Positions 1 through 8,347 of a stretch of 64,000 nucleotides of DNA are shown here, in pieces. Below the pieces are notes generated by a model. That model worked only from the letters and a program-made list of their open reading frames with translations. It ran no database searches and was not told the DNA's origin. The stretch comes from an uncultured Cytophagales bacterium (GTDB lineage: Bacteria; Bacteroidota; Bacteroidia; Cytophagales; Cyclobacteriaceae). How positions within the stretch are numbered: the stretch's first letter is position 1; each line of letters starts with the position of its first letter. The DNA lies in assembly GCA_913057175.1 (NCBI GenBank), contig CAJXNP010000007.1:186001-250000 (forward strand). The letters run 5' to 3'. The position numbers were made by a program, and so were the translations under genes.

Positions 1-60
1 GCCTCTAGCAATGATCGTTTAAAAACTATTGAGATATTGAATAATGATCCGATCAATTAA
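1..60 (+). CDS. C-terminal end of an upstream gene (partial)
   Basis: Frame 1 is open from the first base of the window and ends with TAA at 58-60, giving 19 residues that finish in ILNNDPIN. It overlaps the start of the FG-GAP gene at 44 by 17 bp, the kind of short overlap seen inside operons. Too little is present to assign a family. A chance open stretch of this length is quite possible. Confidence 0.35.
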   Translation, partial: ASSNDRLKTIEILNNDPIN

Positions 61-3000
61 GGCTATTTTTCTATTTTCGGGATTCATATTTTTGTTCAGC
101 TGTGGGAAAAAGGCTTCTGTCGAGAAATTGTTCGAAGTGATCCCCGCCAATTATTCAAATGTTCATTTTACCAATCAGCTCGTTGATAATGATTCCCAGA
201 ATATTATTCAGGACCTTTTTTTTTACAATGGAAGCGGTATTGGAGCTGGCGATATCAATAATGATGGTCTGGTAGACCTGTATTTTACATCCAACCAGGG
301 AGACAACAAACTTTACCTCAACCTTGGTGATTTTCAATTCAAAGACATTACGAATGAAGCTGGTGTGGCTAATCCGGACAGCTGGTCTACCGGCGTATCC
401 ATGGCGGATGTAAATGCAGATGGATACCTGGATATTTATGTCAGCCAGGTCAGTTATAAATCCTATAAAGGAAAAAATAAACTATACATTAACAATGGCG
501 ATCTCACATTTAGCGAACAGGCGGCGGAGTATAATCTCGATTTTGAGAAATTATCCATGCAATCAGCTTTTTTTGATTATGACCTGGATGGCGATCTGGA
601 CATGTTTTTATTGTGCTATTCCGTTCACACAGAGAGATCTCATCAAAATATTTCTATCAGATCAACTTATGATTCCCTTTCAGGAGATAAGTTAATGAGG
701 AATGACACCCCCCTAACCCCCCTCAAGGGGGGAAATTTCTCTCCCTCGAGGGGAGTGTTCACCGATGTCACCAACGAAGCTGGTATCTGGAGCAGCACAT
801 TGGGCTATGGTCTGGGACTAGCTATTTCCGATATCAACCTGGATGGCTATCCCGACATCTATGTTGGAAATGACTTCCACGAAAATGACTATCTGTATTA
901 CAACAACGGTGATGGAACATTTTCTGACAGGTTGCCTCAATCGGTCGGTCATGCTACCTATTATTCCATGGGAAACGATATAGCAGATTTTAATAACGAC
1001 GGAAAACCGGACATCATTTCCCTTGATATGAGGCCAAAGGACGATAAAATCTACAAAAGCTCGGTTGGACCCGATTCGTATGAAATTCAACAATTCAAGT
1101 TGAGTTACGGATTTCATCACCAATATTCCAGAAATGTGCTCCAGCTGAACATGGGAAATCTTTGGGATGGTAAAGCACATTTTGCAGATATCGCCCAATT
1201 AAGTGGATTGGAGGCAACAGATTGGAGCTGGTCTTCTTTATTTGCAGACCTGGACAACGACGGTTGGAAGGATATTTATATCACAAACGGGGTCATGAGG
1301 CGACCAAACGACCTGGACTACATGAAATATTTGGAAAATCCAATGGTCCAGAAAAATGCAACTGATATCGAATTGGCTCATAAAATTCCGCCCGGAAAGG
1401 CAAAAAATTTCTGTTTTCGAAATACAACAGATCTATTGTTTACGGACGTTTCTGAGGAGTGGGGTTTGGATCAAAACAGCTTTTCGAATGGAAGTGTTTA
1501 TGCTGACCTTGACAATGACGGAGACCTGGACCTTATAGTCAATAACATCAATGAGCAGGCATCGATACTAAAAAACCGATCAAATGAAATCAATCCAAAC
1601 AACTTCATCAAACTCAAACTGGCCGGCGATCAAAGAAACACATTTGGGATCGGCGCGAAAGTCACAGTTTATTCAAATCATATTAAACAAAACCAGGAAT
1701 TATTTCCAGTTAGAGGATACCTTTCGTCAGTCGATTATTCATTGAATTTTGGTGTGGGAAATGCTGACATTATCGATTCCATAAAGGTTAGATGGAATGA
1801 TGGAAAAGTTAGTTTGCTAACCAATATTACAACCAATCAAATACTGGAAATTGATAGAGGGGAAGCAGCTGTTTCTTTCGGAAATCCGCCAGACAAGAAG
1901 GAAACCTTTCCTTTTTTTAAGAAAGCCAGAAACAACAATAACGTTGATTTTATGCATCTGGAAAACAAGTTTATCAGCATAGACCGTGAAAAATTATTGC
2001 CTCACCGACTAAGCGCTATGGGGCCGAAAATTGCGGTTGCAGACGTTAATGCTGACGGATTAGATGACATGTATATTTGTGGGGCTCAGCTTCAGGCTCC
2101 TGCCTTATTCGTTCAATTGGACGATGGAAACTTTCAGCATGTAGAAACGACATTTTGGGAAGAAGAAAAGAATTATGAAGATGTAGATGCAGTTTTTTTT
2201 CATGCAAATAGCGATGTCCTACCGGATCTTTTTGTGATAAGTGGAGGGAATGAATACATCGGCAAGAACAGGCTTTTGAAAGACAGACTGTATTTAAATG
2301 AAGGAAATGGACAATTCAAAAAGGCAGAATCAAATGTTCCCGACTACTTTGAAAACGGATCGTGCGTAAAACCCTGTGATTTTGATTTGGATGGGGATAT
2401 GGATTTGTTTGTAGGCACACAAAACCTTCCTTTGATTTATGGGCTGCCACCGGATAATTATTTATTAGTGAATGATGGAAATGGGAATTTAAGTATTGAC
2501 AAAAATTTTTCCCTTAAAGCAATGGTTAGTGATGCTGTTTGGACAGATGTGAATGATGATGAAAGATTGGACCTGGTGGTTGCTGGAGCATGGGGGAATA
2601 TAACCATCATGGTCAATGAGAAGGACGGTTTTGAGAAGGAAGAGATCAACCATACTTCCGGATGGTGGAATTGCATTGCAGCAGCTGATTTTGACAATGA
2701 CGGGGATGTGGATCTGATGGTAGGGAATATGGGTCAAAATACGAACCTGAAAGCAAGTGTTGAGGAGCCGGTAAAATTATATGTTGCTGATTTTGATCAA
2801 GACAAAAACATGGACCGGATGCTTACCTATTACCGGGAGGGGAGAGAAGTTCCTGTTGTTCACTACGATGAATTGCAAAAGGAATTTAACCCGGGAAATT
2901 TATTTAAGAGTTATACTGAATATGCTTCTTCGGATGCGAAATACGTTTATTCGAAAATGCCTTCCGATAAACTATTTGAGTTTAAAATTAAGGAAAATTC

Positions 3001-3391
3001 TTCCTTATATCTTGAAAATGATGGTGAGGGAAACTTCATTCCTCATGCTCTTCCTATTGAAATACAATTTGCCCCGGTTCACTCTATTTTACCTGACGAT
3101 TTAAATGATGATGGACTTGTTGATGCTGTTTTGGCAGGTAATTTTTATGAATATCAACCGGCTATCGGACGAATGGATGCCAGCTATGGATGGGTCCTGA
3201 TCAATAAAGGAAAAGGAAAATTTGAGGTGATTTATCCGGAAAAGAGTGGCTTTTCGGTAAATGGTCAAGTCAGGGATATTGAGCAGTTTACTTCTTTGGA
3301 TGGATCAAAATTCATTATTGCCGCTACAAACAATGACACAGTGAAGGTATTCCAAAAGCTCATGCATTCTAAAGCCTCGATTGTAAAATAG
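44..3391 (+). CDS. FG-GAP/VCBS repeat lipoprotein with ASPIC/UnbV domain (CRTAC1-like)
   Basis: A 1115-residue protein that starts with a lipoprotein signal (hydrophobic stretch ending LFSC at about residue 20), so it is probably anchored in the outer membrane. Repeated calcium-loop motifs of the type DINNDGLVD, DVNADGYLD, DLDGDLD and DFNNDGKPD run through residues 70-510, as in FG-GAP/VCBS beta-propellers. An ASPIC/UnbV-type segment (FIKLKLAGDQRNTFGIGAKV) lies near residues 518-590. A second propeller with more DxDxDG loops fills the rest. Such proteins in Bacteroidota are often encoded beside SusC/SusD pairs and are thought to bind ligands or polysaccharide at the surface; the substrate cannot be read here. 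Residues about 221-238 (TPLTPLKGGNFSPSRG) do not belong to the fold: they are encoded by a palindromic DNA repeat inserted in frame (see findings). Confidence 0.9.
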   Translation: MIRSIKAIFLFSGFIFLFSCGKKASVEKLFEVIPANYSNVHFTNQLVDNDSQNIIQDLFFYNGSGIGAGDINNDGLVDLYFTSNQGDNKLYLNLGDFQFKDITNEAGVANPDSWSTGVSMADVNADGYLDIYVSQVSYKSYKGKNKLYINNGDLTFSEQAAEYNLDFEKLSMQSAFFDYDLDGDLDMFLLCYSVHTERSHQNISIRSTYDSLSGDKLMRNDTPLTPLKGGNFSPSRGVFTDVTNEAGIWSSTLGYGLGLAISDINLDGYPDIYVGNDFHENDYLYYNNGDGTFSDRLPQSVGHATYYSMGNDIADFNNDGKPDIISLDMRPKDDKIYKSSVGPDSYEIQQFKLSYGFHHQYSRNVLQLNMGNLWDGKAHFADIAQLSGLEATDWSWSSLFADLDNDGWKDIYITNGVMRRPNDLDYMKYLENPMVQKNATDIELAHKIPPGKAKNFCFRNTTDLLFTDVSEEWGLDQNSFSNGSVYADLDNDGDLDLIVNNINEQASILKNRSNEINPNNFIKLKLAGDQRNTFGIGAKVTVYSNHIKQNQELFPVRGYLSSVDYSLNFGVGNADIIDSIKVRWNDGKVSLLTNITTNQILEIDRGEAAVSFGNPPDKKETFPFFKKARNNNNVDFMHLENKFISIDREKLLPHRLSAMGPKIAVADVNADGLDDMYICGAQLQAPALFVQLDDGNFQHVETTFWEEEKNYEDVDAVFFHANSDVLPDLFVISGGNEYIGKNRLLKDRLYLNEGNGQFKKAESNVPDYFENGSCVKPCDFDLDGDMDLFVGTQNLPLIYGLPPDNYLLVNDGNGNLSIDKNFSLKAMVSDAVWTDVNDDERLDLVVAGAWGNITIMVNEKDGFEKEEINHTSGWWNCIAAADFDNDGDVDLMVGNMGQNTNLKASVEEPVKLYVADFDQDKNMDRMLTYYREGREVPVVHYDELQKEFNPGNLFKSYTEYASSDAKYVYSKMPSDKLFEFKIKENSSLYLENDGEGNFIPHALPIEIQFAPVHSILPDDLNDDGLVDAVLAGNFYEYQPAIGRMDASYGWVLINKGKGKFEVIYPEKSGFSVNGQVRDIEQFTSLDGSKFIIAATNNDTVKVFQKLMHSKASIVK
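703..758. repeat. in-frame palindromic repeat insertion inside the FG-GAP gene
   Basis: Two adjacent hairpins are visible: CCCCCCTCAAGGGGGG at 717-732 and CTCCCTCGAGGGGAG at 741-755. The C/G-rich composition contrasts sharply with the AT-rich surroundings. The unit interrupts the usual propeller motif (LMRND ... GVFTDVTNEAG) but keeps the frame. Confidence 0.7.
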
Positions 3392-3410
3392 GACGATTAT
3401 CTTAATTTTG
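3381..3410 (+). promoter_or_regulatory. Bacteroidota-type promoter for lysA
   Basis: TTG at 3381-3383 and TAATTTTG at 3403-3410 are separated by 19 bp, matching the -33/-7 consensus of the Bacteroidota primary sigma factor. The box runs on into GCACC, an extension shared with several other promoters in this window. The start codon of lysA is about 95 bp downstream. Confidence 0.7.
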
Positions 3411-3505
3411 CACCGCTTTTAATGGTTTGAAATATTAATTCAACCAATTATGGGTATTTCCGTTGTTTTGGAAAGTAATTTTTAATCGTTTAATCAAATA
3501 ATAAA

Positions 3506-4738
3506 ATGGAGTTAGTTAATGGCAGGTATCAGATCCAGGGGATAGACCTGGAATCTTTAGCACAGGAATATGGCACACCTCTTTACGTCTATGATGCCAA
3601 GAAGATCGAAGAACAGATCAATACATTGAAAGATGCATTTTCCGGATTGAAGCTTAAGATAAAGTATGCCTGCAAATCTTTGACTAATATTTCCATACTG
3701 AAGTTGATGAAGAAATACGGGGTGGAGATCGATGCGGTTTCTATCCAGGAAGTTAACATGGCGTTAAAAGCCGGATTTAAGCCTGGCGAAATATTATACA
3801 CACCAAACTGTGTTTCTTTTGAGGAGATTCAGGAAGCCATCAATATTGGTGTTATGATCAATATTGATAATATTTCCATCCTCGAGCAGTTTGGCCACGA
3901 ATACCATGATACAATTCCGGTATGTATCCGTTTAAACCCTCACATCATGGCGGGAGGAAACAAGAAGATTTCCACAGGCCATGTCGATTCTAAATTCGGG
4001 ATTTCGATCTTTCAGATGAGGCATTTGCTGAGGGTTATTCAGACTTACAATATCAACGTGATCGGCCTGCACATGCACAGCGGATCGGATATTTTGGATG
4101 CGGAAGTGTTTATCAGAAGTGCGGAAATCTTTTTTGACGCTGCGCAGGAATTCAAGCAACTGGAGTTTATTGATTTTGGAAGTGGCTTTAAAGTGGCTTA
4201 TCGGGATGGCGATGTGACAACCGATATCAAACAACTGGGTGAAAAGCTGGGAGCTTCCTTTAAAGAATTTTGTAAGGATTACGGGAAGAAACTGGAAATC
4301 TGGTTTGAACCGGGAAAATTCCTTGTTAGCGAATCTGGATATTTTCTGGTCAAAACCAATGTGATCAAAACAACACCGGCGACCGTTTTTGTAGGAGTTG
4401 ATTCCGGATTGAACCACCTGATCAGGCCGATGATGTACGATTCGTACCACGACATTGTCAATATCTCCCATACCGAAGGCATCAACAGGATTTATACGGT
4501 TGTGGGGTACATATGTGAGACCGATACGTTTGGTACAGACAGAAAATTGACAGAAGTGAGCGAGGGGGATATTTTAGTAATCAAAAATGCCGGTGCATAT
4601 TGCTTCAGTATGTCTTCCAATTACAACAGTCGCCTTCGTCCGGCAGAAGTTTTAATTTACAATGGAGAGCCAAAACTGATCAGGAAGAAAGAAACTTTCG
4701 AAGACATTCTTAAAAACCAGGTCGAAGTAGATTTTTAA
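3506..4738 (+). CDS. lysA: diaminopimelate decarboxylase
   Basis: Fold-type III PLP enzyme that decarboxylates meso-diaminopimelate to L-lysine, the last step of lysine synthesis, in the cytoplasm. The PLP lysine sits in YACKSLTN (Lys57). Further family landmarks are GLHMHSGSDI, the glycine-rich GSGFK, EPGKFLV (the EPGR-type phosphate loop) and ICETDTFG (the CESxD-type active-site motif of the partner subunit). The length of 410 residues is normal. The gene stands alone between its own promoter and a strong intrinsic terminator, so it is probably transcribed by itself. Related carboxynorspermidine decarboxylases are shorter and lack this motif spacing, so LysA is preferred. Confidence 0.93.
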   Translation: MELVNGRYQIQGIDLESLAQEYGTPLYVYDAKKIEEQINTLKDAFSGLKLKIKYACKSLTNISILKLMKKYGVEIDAVSIQEVNMALKAGFKPGEILYTPNCVSFEEIQEAINIGVMINIDNISILEQFGHEYHDTIPVCIRLNPHIMAGGNKKISTGHVDSKFGISIFQMRHLLRVIQTYNINVIGLHMHSGSDILDAEVFIRSAEIFFDAAQEFKQLEFIDFGSGFKVAYRDGDVTTDIKQLGEKLGASFKEFCKDYGKKLEIWFEPGKFLVSESGYFLVKTNVIKTTPATVFVGVDSGLNHLIRPMMYDSYHDIVNISHTEGINRIYTVVGYICETDTFGTDRKLTEVSEGDILVIKNAGAYCFSMSSNYNSRLRPAEVLIYNGEPKLIRKKETFEDILKNQVEVDF

Positions 4739-4766
4739 ATCCTGAATAAAAACTAAAATTGAAATG

Positions 4767-4800
4767 CCGCTTCAATTCCTGATGAAGCGGTATTTTTTTT
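4767..4800 (+). terminator. intrinsic terminator after lysA
   Basis: CCGCTTCA (4767-4774) pairs with TGAAGCGG (4783-4790), followed by a run of eight T. Confidence 0.85.
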
Positions 4801-4903
4801 GCAATTGGTCAAATTCCTTTAGATATAATATCAAACAGTTATCCAAATTTGTCAGTAAAAATTTTAGATTTATAATATAAATCAAACGACCGTTCTTACT
4901 GAT

Positions 4904-6520
4904 TTGAAAACTTCGCACTGTTATTTAATAGCATTGATTATTTTTCTTGCAAGTTGCTATCCCATTTCAGTCAACCATAACAAATGGAAGATCAAATGGG
5001 ACAAGGATATGAAAAAAGGCAAGGAAGAATTCTTTTCCAAACAATTAAAACCCTCGACCAATAAACCACCCAATGTAGTGGTCATAGTATGTGATGACCT
5101 GGGAAAATATGAAGTGTCTGCTTACGGTGAACAGCATGTGATGACGCCACACATTGACCAGTTAGGAGCAGAAGGAGTAATTTTTAATGAGGGATACGTA
5201 ACCGCTCCAACTTGTGCACCATCCAGGGCCGGGATCATGACAGGCAGAATGCAAAACCGCTACGGATTTGAAACACAGATCATGGAGTTTTACCCCACCA
5301 ATATGATCGAATACCTTTCCGGGAAATACATGGTCAAAACCGGCGATTTCGTATTGACGACTAAGCCGGAGTATCCGTCTGAATGGCAGGTTTACAAACA
5401 AGGTGTTCCTCCGACAGAGATCAACATGGCAGAATTGCTAAAAGGTTACGGCTATCAGACGGGAATTACCGGAAAATGGCATTTAGGTGTTTCAAAAAAC
5501 CACATTCCATTGGAAAGGGGTTTTGACTATCAATATGGGTTTTACGGAGCTTTTTCGCTTTATACACCAGAAAGAAACTGGAACAAAGTAGTGAACTATG
5601 TTCACAATAGTTTCAGCACCCGGTACCAATGGGATAGTGGCAGGCATGGTGATGGAGCCATTTTAGAGAATGACGAAAAAATTATTGAAGAAGAATACCT
5701 GACCTTTGCCATTCGTGATAAAGCTATTAATTACATCAATTCGCATAAAGACGGAGAAAATCCTTTTTTTCTGTACTGTGCATTTTCAGCACCTCATATC
5801 CCTTTCCAGGCTCCTGTAGATTATTATTGTAAATATGAGCATATAGAAGATGAAAATAAGCGGGTCTACTATGCCATGATCTCTGCCCTTGATGATGCAA
5901 TAGGTGACATGCACCAGGCAATTAAGGATGCGGGGATTGAAGAAAATACGATGATTTTTCTGATCAGTGATAATGGCGGCGCTACCTACACCGGCGCGAC
6001 GGAAAATGGTCCCTTGAAAGGTGGCAAACTAACACAATTTGAAGGAGGTATTAATGTACCATTTATGATGAAGTGGAAAGGCCATCTTTCAGCTGGAACA
6101 AGGTATGATCATCCGGTAATATCTACCGATATGTTCACAACCATTGCATATAATGTGGGCGCTGAATTACCCACAGATCGGGAATACGATGGAGTAGATT
6201 TGGTTAAATATGTGAACAATGAATTGTCAGGTTTGCCTCATGAACGACTTTTCTGGAGGGCTGATCATATTTGGGCCATTCGGGACAAGGATTACAAAAT
6301 GATTTTGAGTACCAGGGATGGATGGTCAGAATTGTACAACCTGAAAACAGATAAGTCTGAGACCATAAACCTCAAAGACGATATGCCCGATCTGTTTGAA
6401 GAGCTGAGATCCAAACACCAGGAATGGCAGCAGAATAATTTGCCTCCGAAACCCATGTGGCCCCGGGTGATGGATCATAAATTTATGATTGACGGAAAAG
6501 AATATTTATTTCCTGCATAA
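4904..6520 (+). CDS. sulfatase (arylsulfatase family), lipoprotein
   Basis: A 538-residue member of the alkaline-phosphatase-like sulfatase family, which hydrolyses sulfate esters. The start codon is TTG, chosen because it gives a clean lipoprotein signal (LIFLASC) and no ATG fits. The metal-binding VCDDLG motif is present. The modification site is C104-A-P-S-R, a Cys-type C-x-P-x-R motif whose cysteine must become formylglycine for activity. GKWHLG and SDNGG are also seen, all typical. The protein probably acts outside the inner membrane on sulfated polysaccharides such as those of marine algae; the exact substrate cannot be inferred. It is followed after 2 bp by a small beta-barrel gene, suggesting co-transcription. 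Confidence 0.92.
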   Translation: MKTSHCYLIALIIFLASCYPISVNHNKWKIKWDKDMKKGKEEFFSKQLKPSTNKPPNVVVIVCDDLGKYEVSAYGEQHVMTPHIDQLGAEGVIFNEGYVTAPTCAPSRAGIMTGRMQNRYGFETQIMEFYPTNMIEYLSGKYMVKTGDFVLTTKPEYPSEWQVYKQGVPPTEINMAELLKGYGYQTGITGKWHLGVSKNHIPLERGFDYQYGFYGAFSLYTPERNWNKVVNYVHNSFSTRYQWDSGRHGDGAILENDEKIIEEEYLTFAIRDKAINYINSHKDGENPFFLYCAFSAPHIPFQAPVDYYCKYEHIEDENKRVYYAMISALDDAIGDMHQAIKDAGIEENTMIFLISDNGGATYTGATENGPLKGGKLTQFEGGINVPFMMKWKGHLSAGTRYDHPVISTDMFTTIAYNVGAELPTDREYDGVDLVKYVNNELSGLPHERLFWRADHIWAIRDKDYKMILSTRDGWSELYNLKTDKSETINLKDDMPDLFEELRSKHQEWQQNNLPPKPMWPRVMDHKFMIDGKEYLFPA

Positions 6521-6522
6521 TA

Positions 6523-7134
6523 ATGAGACTCCTGATCATTATCGGTTTAATAATCTGCAGTTTATCTGACGTTTTTGCTCAGAGGCCTAAACTGTATTTA
6601 AAGGCATTTGCCGGAACCCATTGGCATAACTTTATTTACCGGGAACAAGTAAAAAACGCAGATAATTTTTTTGGCTGGCAGGGTGGATTTGGATTTCGTG
6701 TTTCGCACCGGCATGTCTTTGGTGAAGTCGATTTTGATTTTGTCAGGAGTGGGATAACCGCCTTTTTGGATGATTCCGTTGGACAAGTTTTGGAAGCAGA
6801 CAAGTTGGAATTAAAGCTGAATGCATTTGAGTTGCCTTTAAAGTTTGGATGTATTCCTTATAAATCGCCGTTTTTTAAGTGGTACGTGTATTCCGGTTTT
6901 GCTTTCAGATTCAATACAAAAACAAAAGTGAATTTTGGGGATAATGAATTTACTTTTAAACCACGTGACCTGAACTTGGCCAATCCGAATGTGGATTGGC
7001 TCCTGGGAACTCAATTTGATGTGGGCTGGGTAAACATTGACGTGACGTATGGTTTAGGCATTACCAATTCTACAAAAACCGATATCCGGACAAATTCGCA
7101 TGAATTACAATTAAACCTGGGATTTCTGTTTTAG
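6523..7134 (+). CDS. small outer-membrane beta-barrel protein
   Basis: 203 residues with a signal peptide ending in DVFAQ, followed by alternating hydrophobic/polar strands rich in aromatic residues and a C-terminal strand ending in LNLGFLF (terminal Phe), as in outer-membrane barrels of the OmpX/PorT size class. It starts 2 bp after the sulfatase stop, so translational coupling is likely. No specific family is recognised; the role may be structural or linked to sulfatase substrate handling. Confidence 0.7.
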   Translation: MRLLIIIGLIICSLSDVFAQRPKLYLKAFAGTHWHNFIYREQVKNADNFFGWQGGFGFRVSHRHVFGEVDFDFVRSGITAFLDDSVGQVLEADKLELKLNAFELPLKFGCIPYKSPFFKWYVYSGFAFRFNTKTKVNFGDNEFTFKPRDLNLANPNVDWLLGTQFDVGWVNIDVTYGLGITNSTKTDIRTNSHELQLNLGFLF

Positions 7135-7139
7135 AATAT

Positions 7140-7382
7140 TTACACCAATTTCATTTTTATTTCGTCCATCGTGCCTTCATATTCCCAATAAATCAGCCGG
7201 TCAAAGGCGTAGGAAGTAAGAATATATTTTTCACTTACAGAAAGAATACGACTGATTGCAACTAATTTTTTTGATGGCTTTTCTACCTTCACTTCTTCGA
7301 TGATTTCCCTGTTCCCTTCATCAAACCCGTGCAGGATCAGATGGTTTCCAACCGTAATTTCTATGAATCCAGTATGTGACAT
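7140..7382 (-). CDS. small conserved-looking protein of unknown function
   Basis: An 80-residue reading with start ATG at 7382 (MSHTGFIEIT...). The frame is open further upstream to 7607, but that extension would overlap the BASS transporter gene and runs antisense through it, so the short form is preferred. The composition is soluble (EEVKVEKPSKK, YWEYEGTMDEIKMKLV), with no signal or membrane segment. It ends 5 bp from the end of the preceding beta-barrel gene (convergent) and starts 91 bp from the divergent transporter gene. I do not recognise the family. Confidence 0.5.
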   Translation of the reverse strand: MSHTGFIEITVGNHLILHGFDEGNREIIEEVKVEKPSKKLVAISRILSVSEKYILTSYAFDRLIYWEYEGTMDEIKMKLV

Positions 7383-7473
7383 TATTTTCTCATTGACGTT
7401 TAAATCCGAATTTATTTTCTCAAATATGAATAAATTTCTGGTAGCTTCATGGTAATTATTCCAAGTTAAAATA

Positions 7474-8319
7474 ATGGATATCAAAACTTCCCTGCCGACT
7501 ATTATTGCCATTGTCATTTTAGTGCTGAAATTCAGCATCGGGGTGAATTCGTCCATATTTCCCTGGCAGAAATTGAAGCGGGATTGGAAACGTTTCATCG
7601 CTTCCATTTTAATATTGGTATTCGTAGCCCCACTGATAGCCTATTTGTGTATCCAAATGTTTGATGCCTCAAAAGGAGCAAATATCGCTATTATTTTACT
7701 ATCAATTTCACCTGGCGCACCGTTGGCGTCAATCAAAGTTTACAAGTCGGGAGGTGACTATCAATACGCCGTTTTGTTGCAAATTGTGGTTGTACTGATA
7801 TCCGTTTTTACCATCCCGCTCTTACTTGACATATCTGAAAATTTGTATCAAACTAATGTTTCAACTAACTGGTTGATTGTTGCAAATCGGATCTTACTGA
7901 TTGTGGCTTTGCCTCTACTGACAGGCCTGGTCGTAAGAAGGCTTTTTCCAGACCTGTGTTTTCGTTACGGGAAATGGCTTGCAAGAGCCTCAAACCTGAT
8001 ATTGTCATTGGTAGGATTGTTATTGCTTTACCAATTCAGGAACTATCTTTTTGAAACTTCAATGGAGGATTTGTTCTTATTTACATTTTTCATTGTTACA
8101 AACTTACTGACCGGCCATTTATTAGGTGGAAAAGACCCGGACAAAAAAGCCACAATCGCCTTAATGAACGCCTCCAGGCACATCGGCATTACGATATACA
8201 TTGCAGCCAATTTTTATGAAATGAATGAAATCATCAGATACATGGTTCCGTATCTTATTGTCAATGTCATTTGCGGAATTTTGTATGTGCAATGGCGAAA
8301 ACGGGTTAAGGTATTATAA
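7474..8319 (+). CDS. bile acid:sodium symporter (BASS) family transporter
   Basis: 281 residues with about eight to nine hydrophobic segments over the whole length. The motif ISPGAPLASIKVYKSGGDYQYAVLLQ (split over residues about 77-100) matches the SPGxxxS...GGD signature of the BASS/Acr3-like fold. A late NASRHIGITIYIA segment corresponds to the crossover helix region. It is a probable inner-membrane Na+-coupled or passive importer of organic acids. The substrate cannot be decided; bile acids are unlikely in a free-living bacterium. The gene is monocistronic and divergent from the small gene before it. Confidence 0.75.
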   Translation: MDIKTSLPTIIAIVILVLKFSIGVNSSIFPWQKLKRDWKRFIASILILVFVAPLIAYLCIQMFDASKGANIAIILLSISPGAPLASIKVYKSGGDYQYAVLLQIVVVLISVFTIPLLLDISENLYQTNVSTNWLIVANRILLIVALPLLTGLVVRRLFPDLCFRYGKWLARASNLILSLVGLLLLYQFRNYLFETSMEDLFLFTFFIVTNLLTGHLLGGKDPDKKATIALMNASRHIGITIYIAANFYEMNEIIRYMVPYLIVNVICGILYVQWRKRVKVL

Positions 8320-8347
8320 AATGATTTACATACAACCTCAATGCTTT

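Noticed and set aside
7383-7607. N-terminal extension of the small minus-strand gene at 7140
   Set aside because: It runs antisense through the first part of the BASS transporter; the ATG at 7382 gives a non-overlapping gene.
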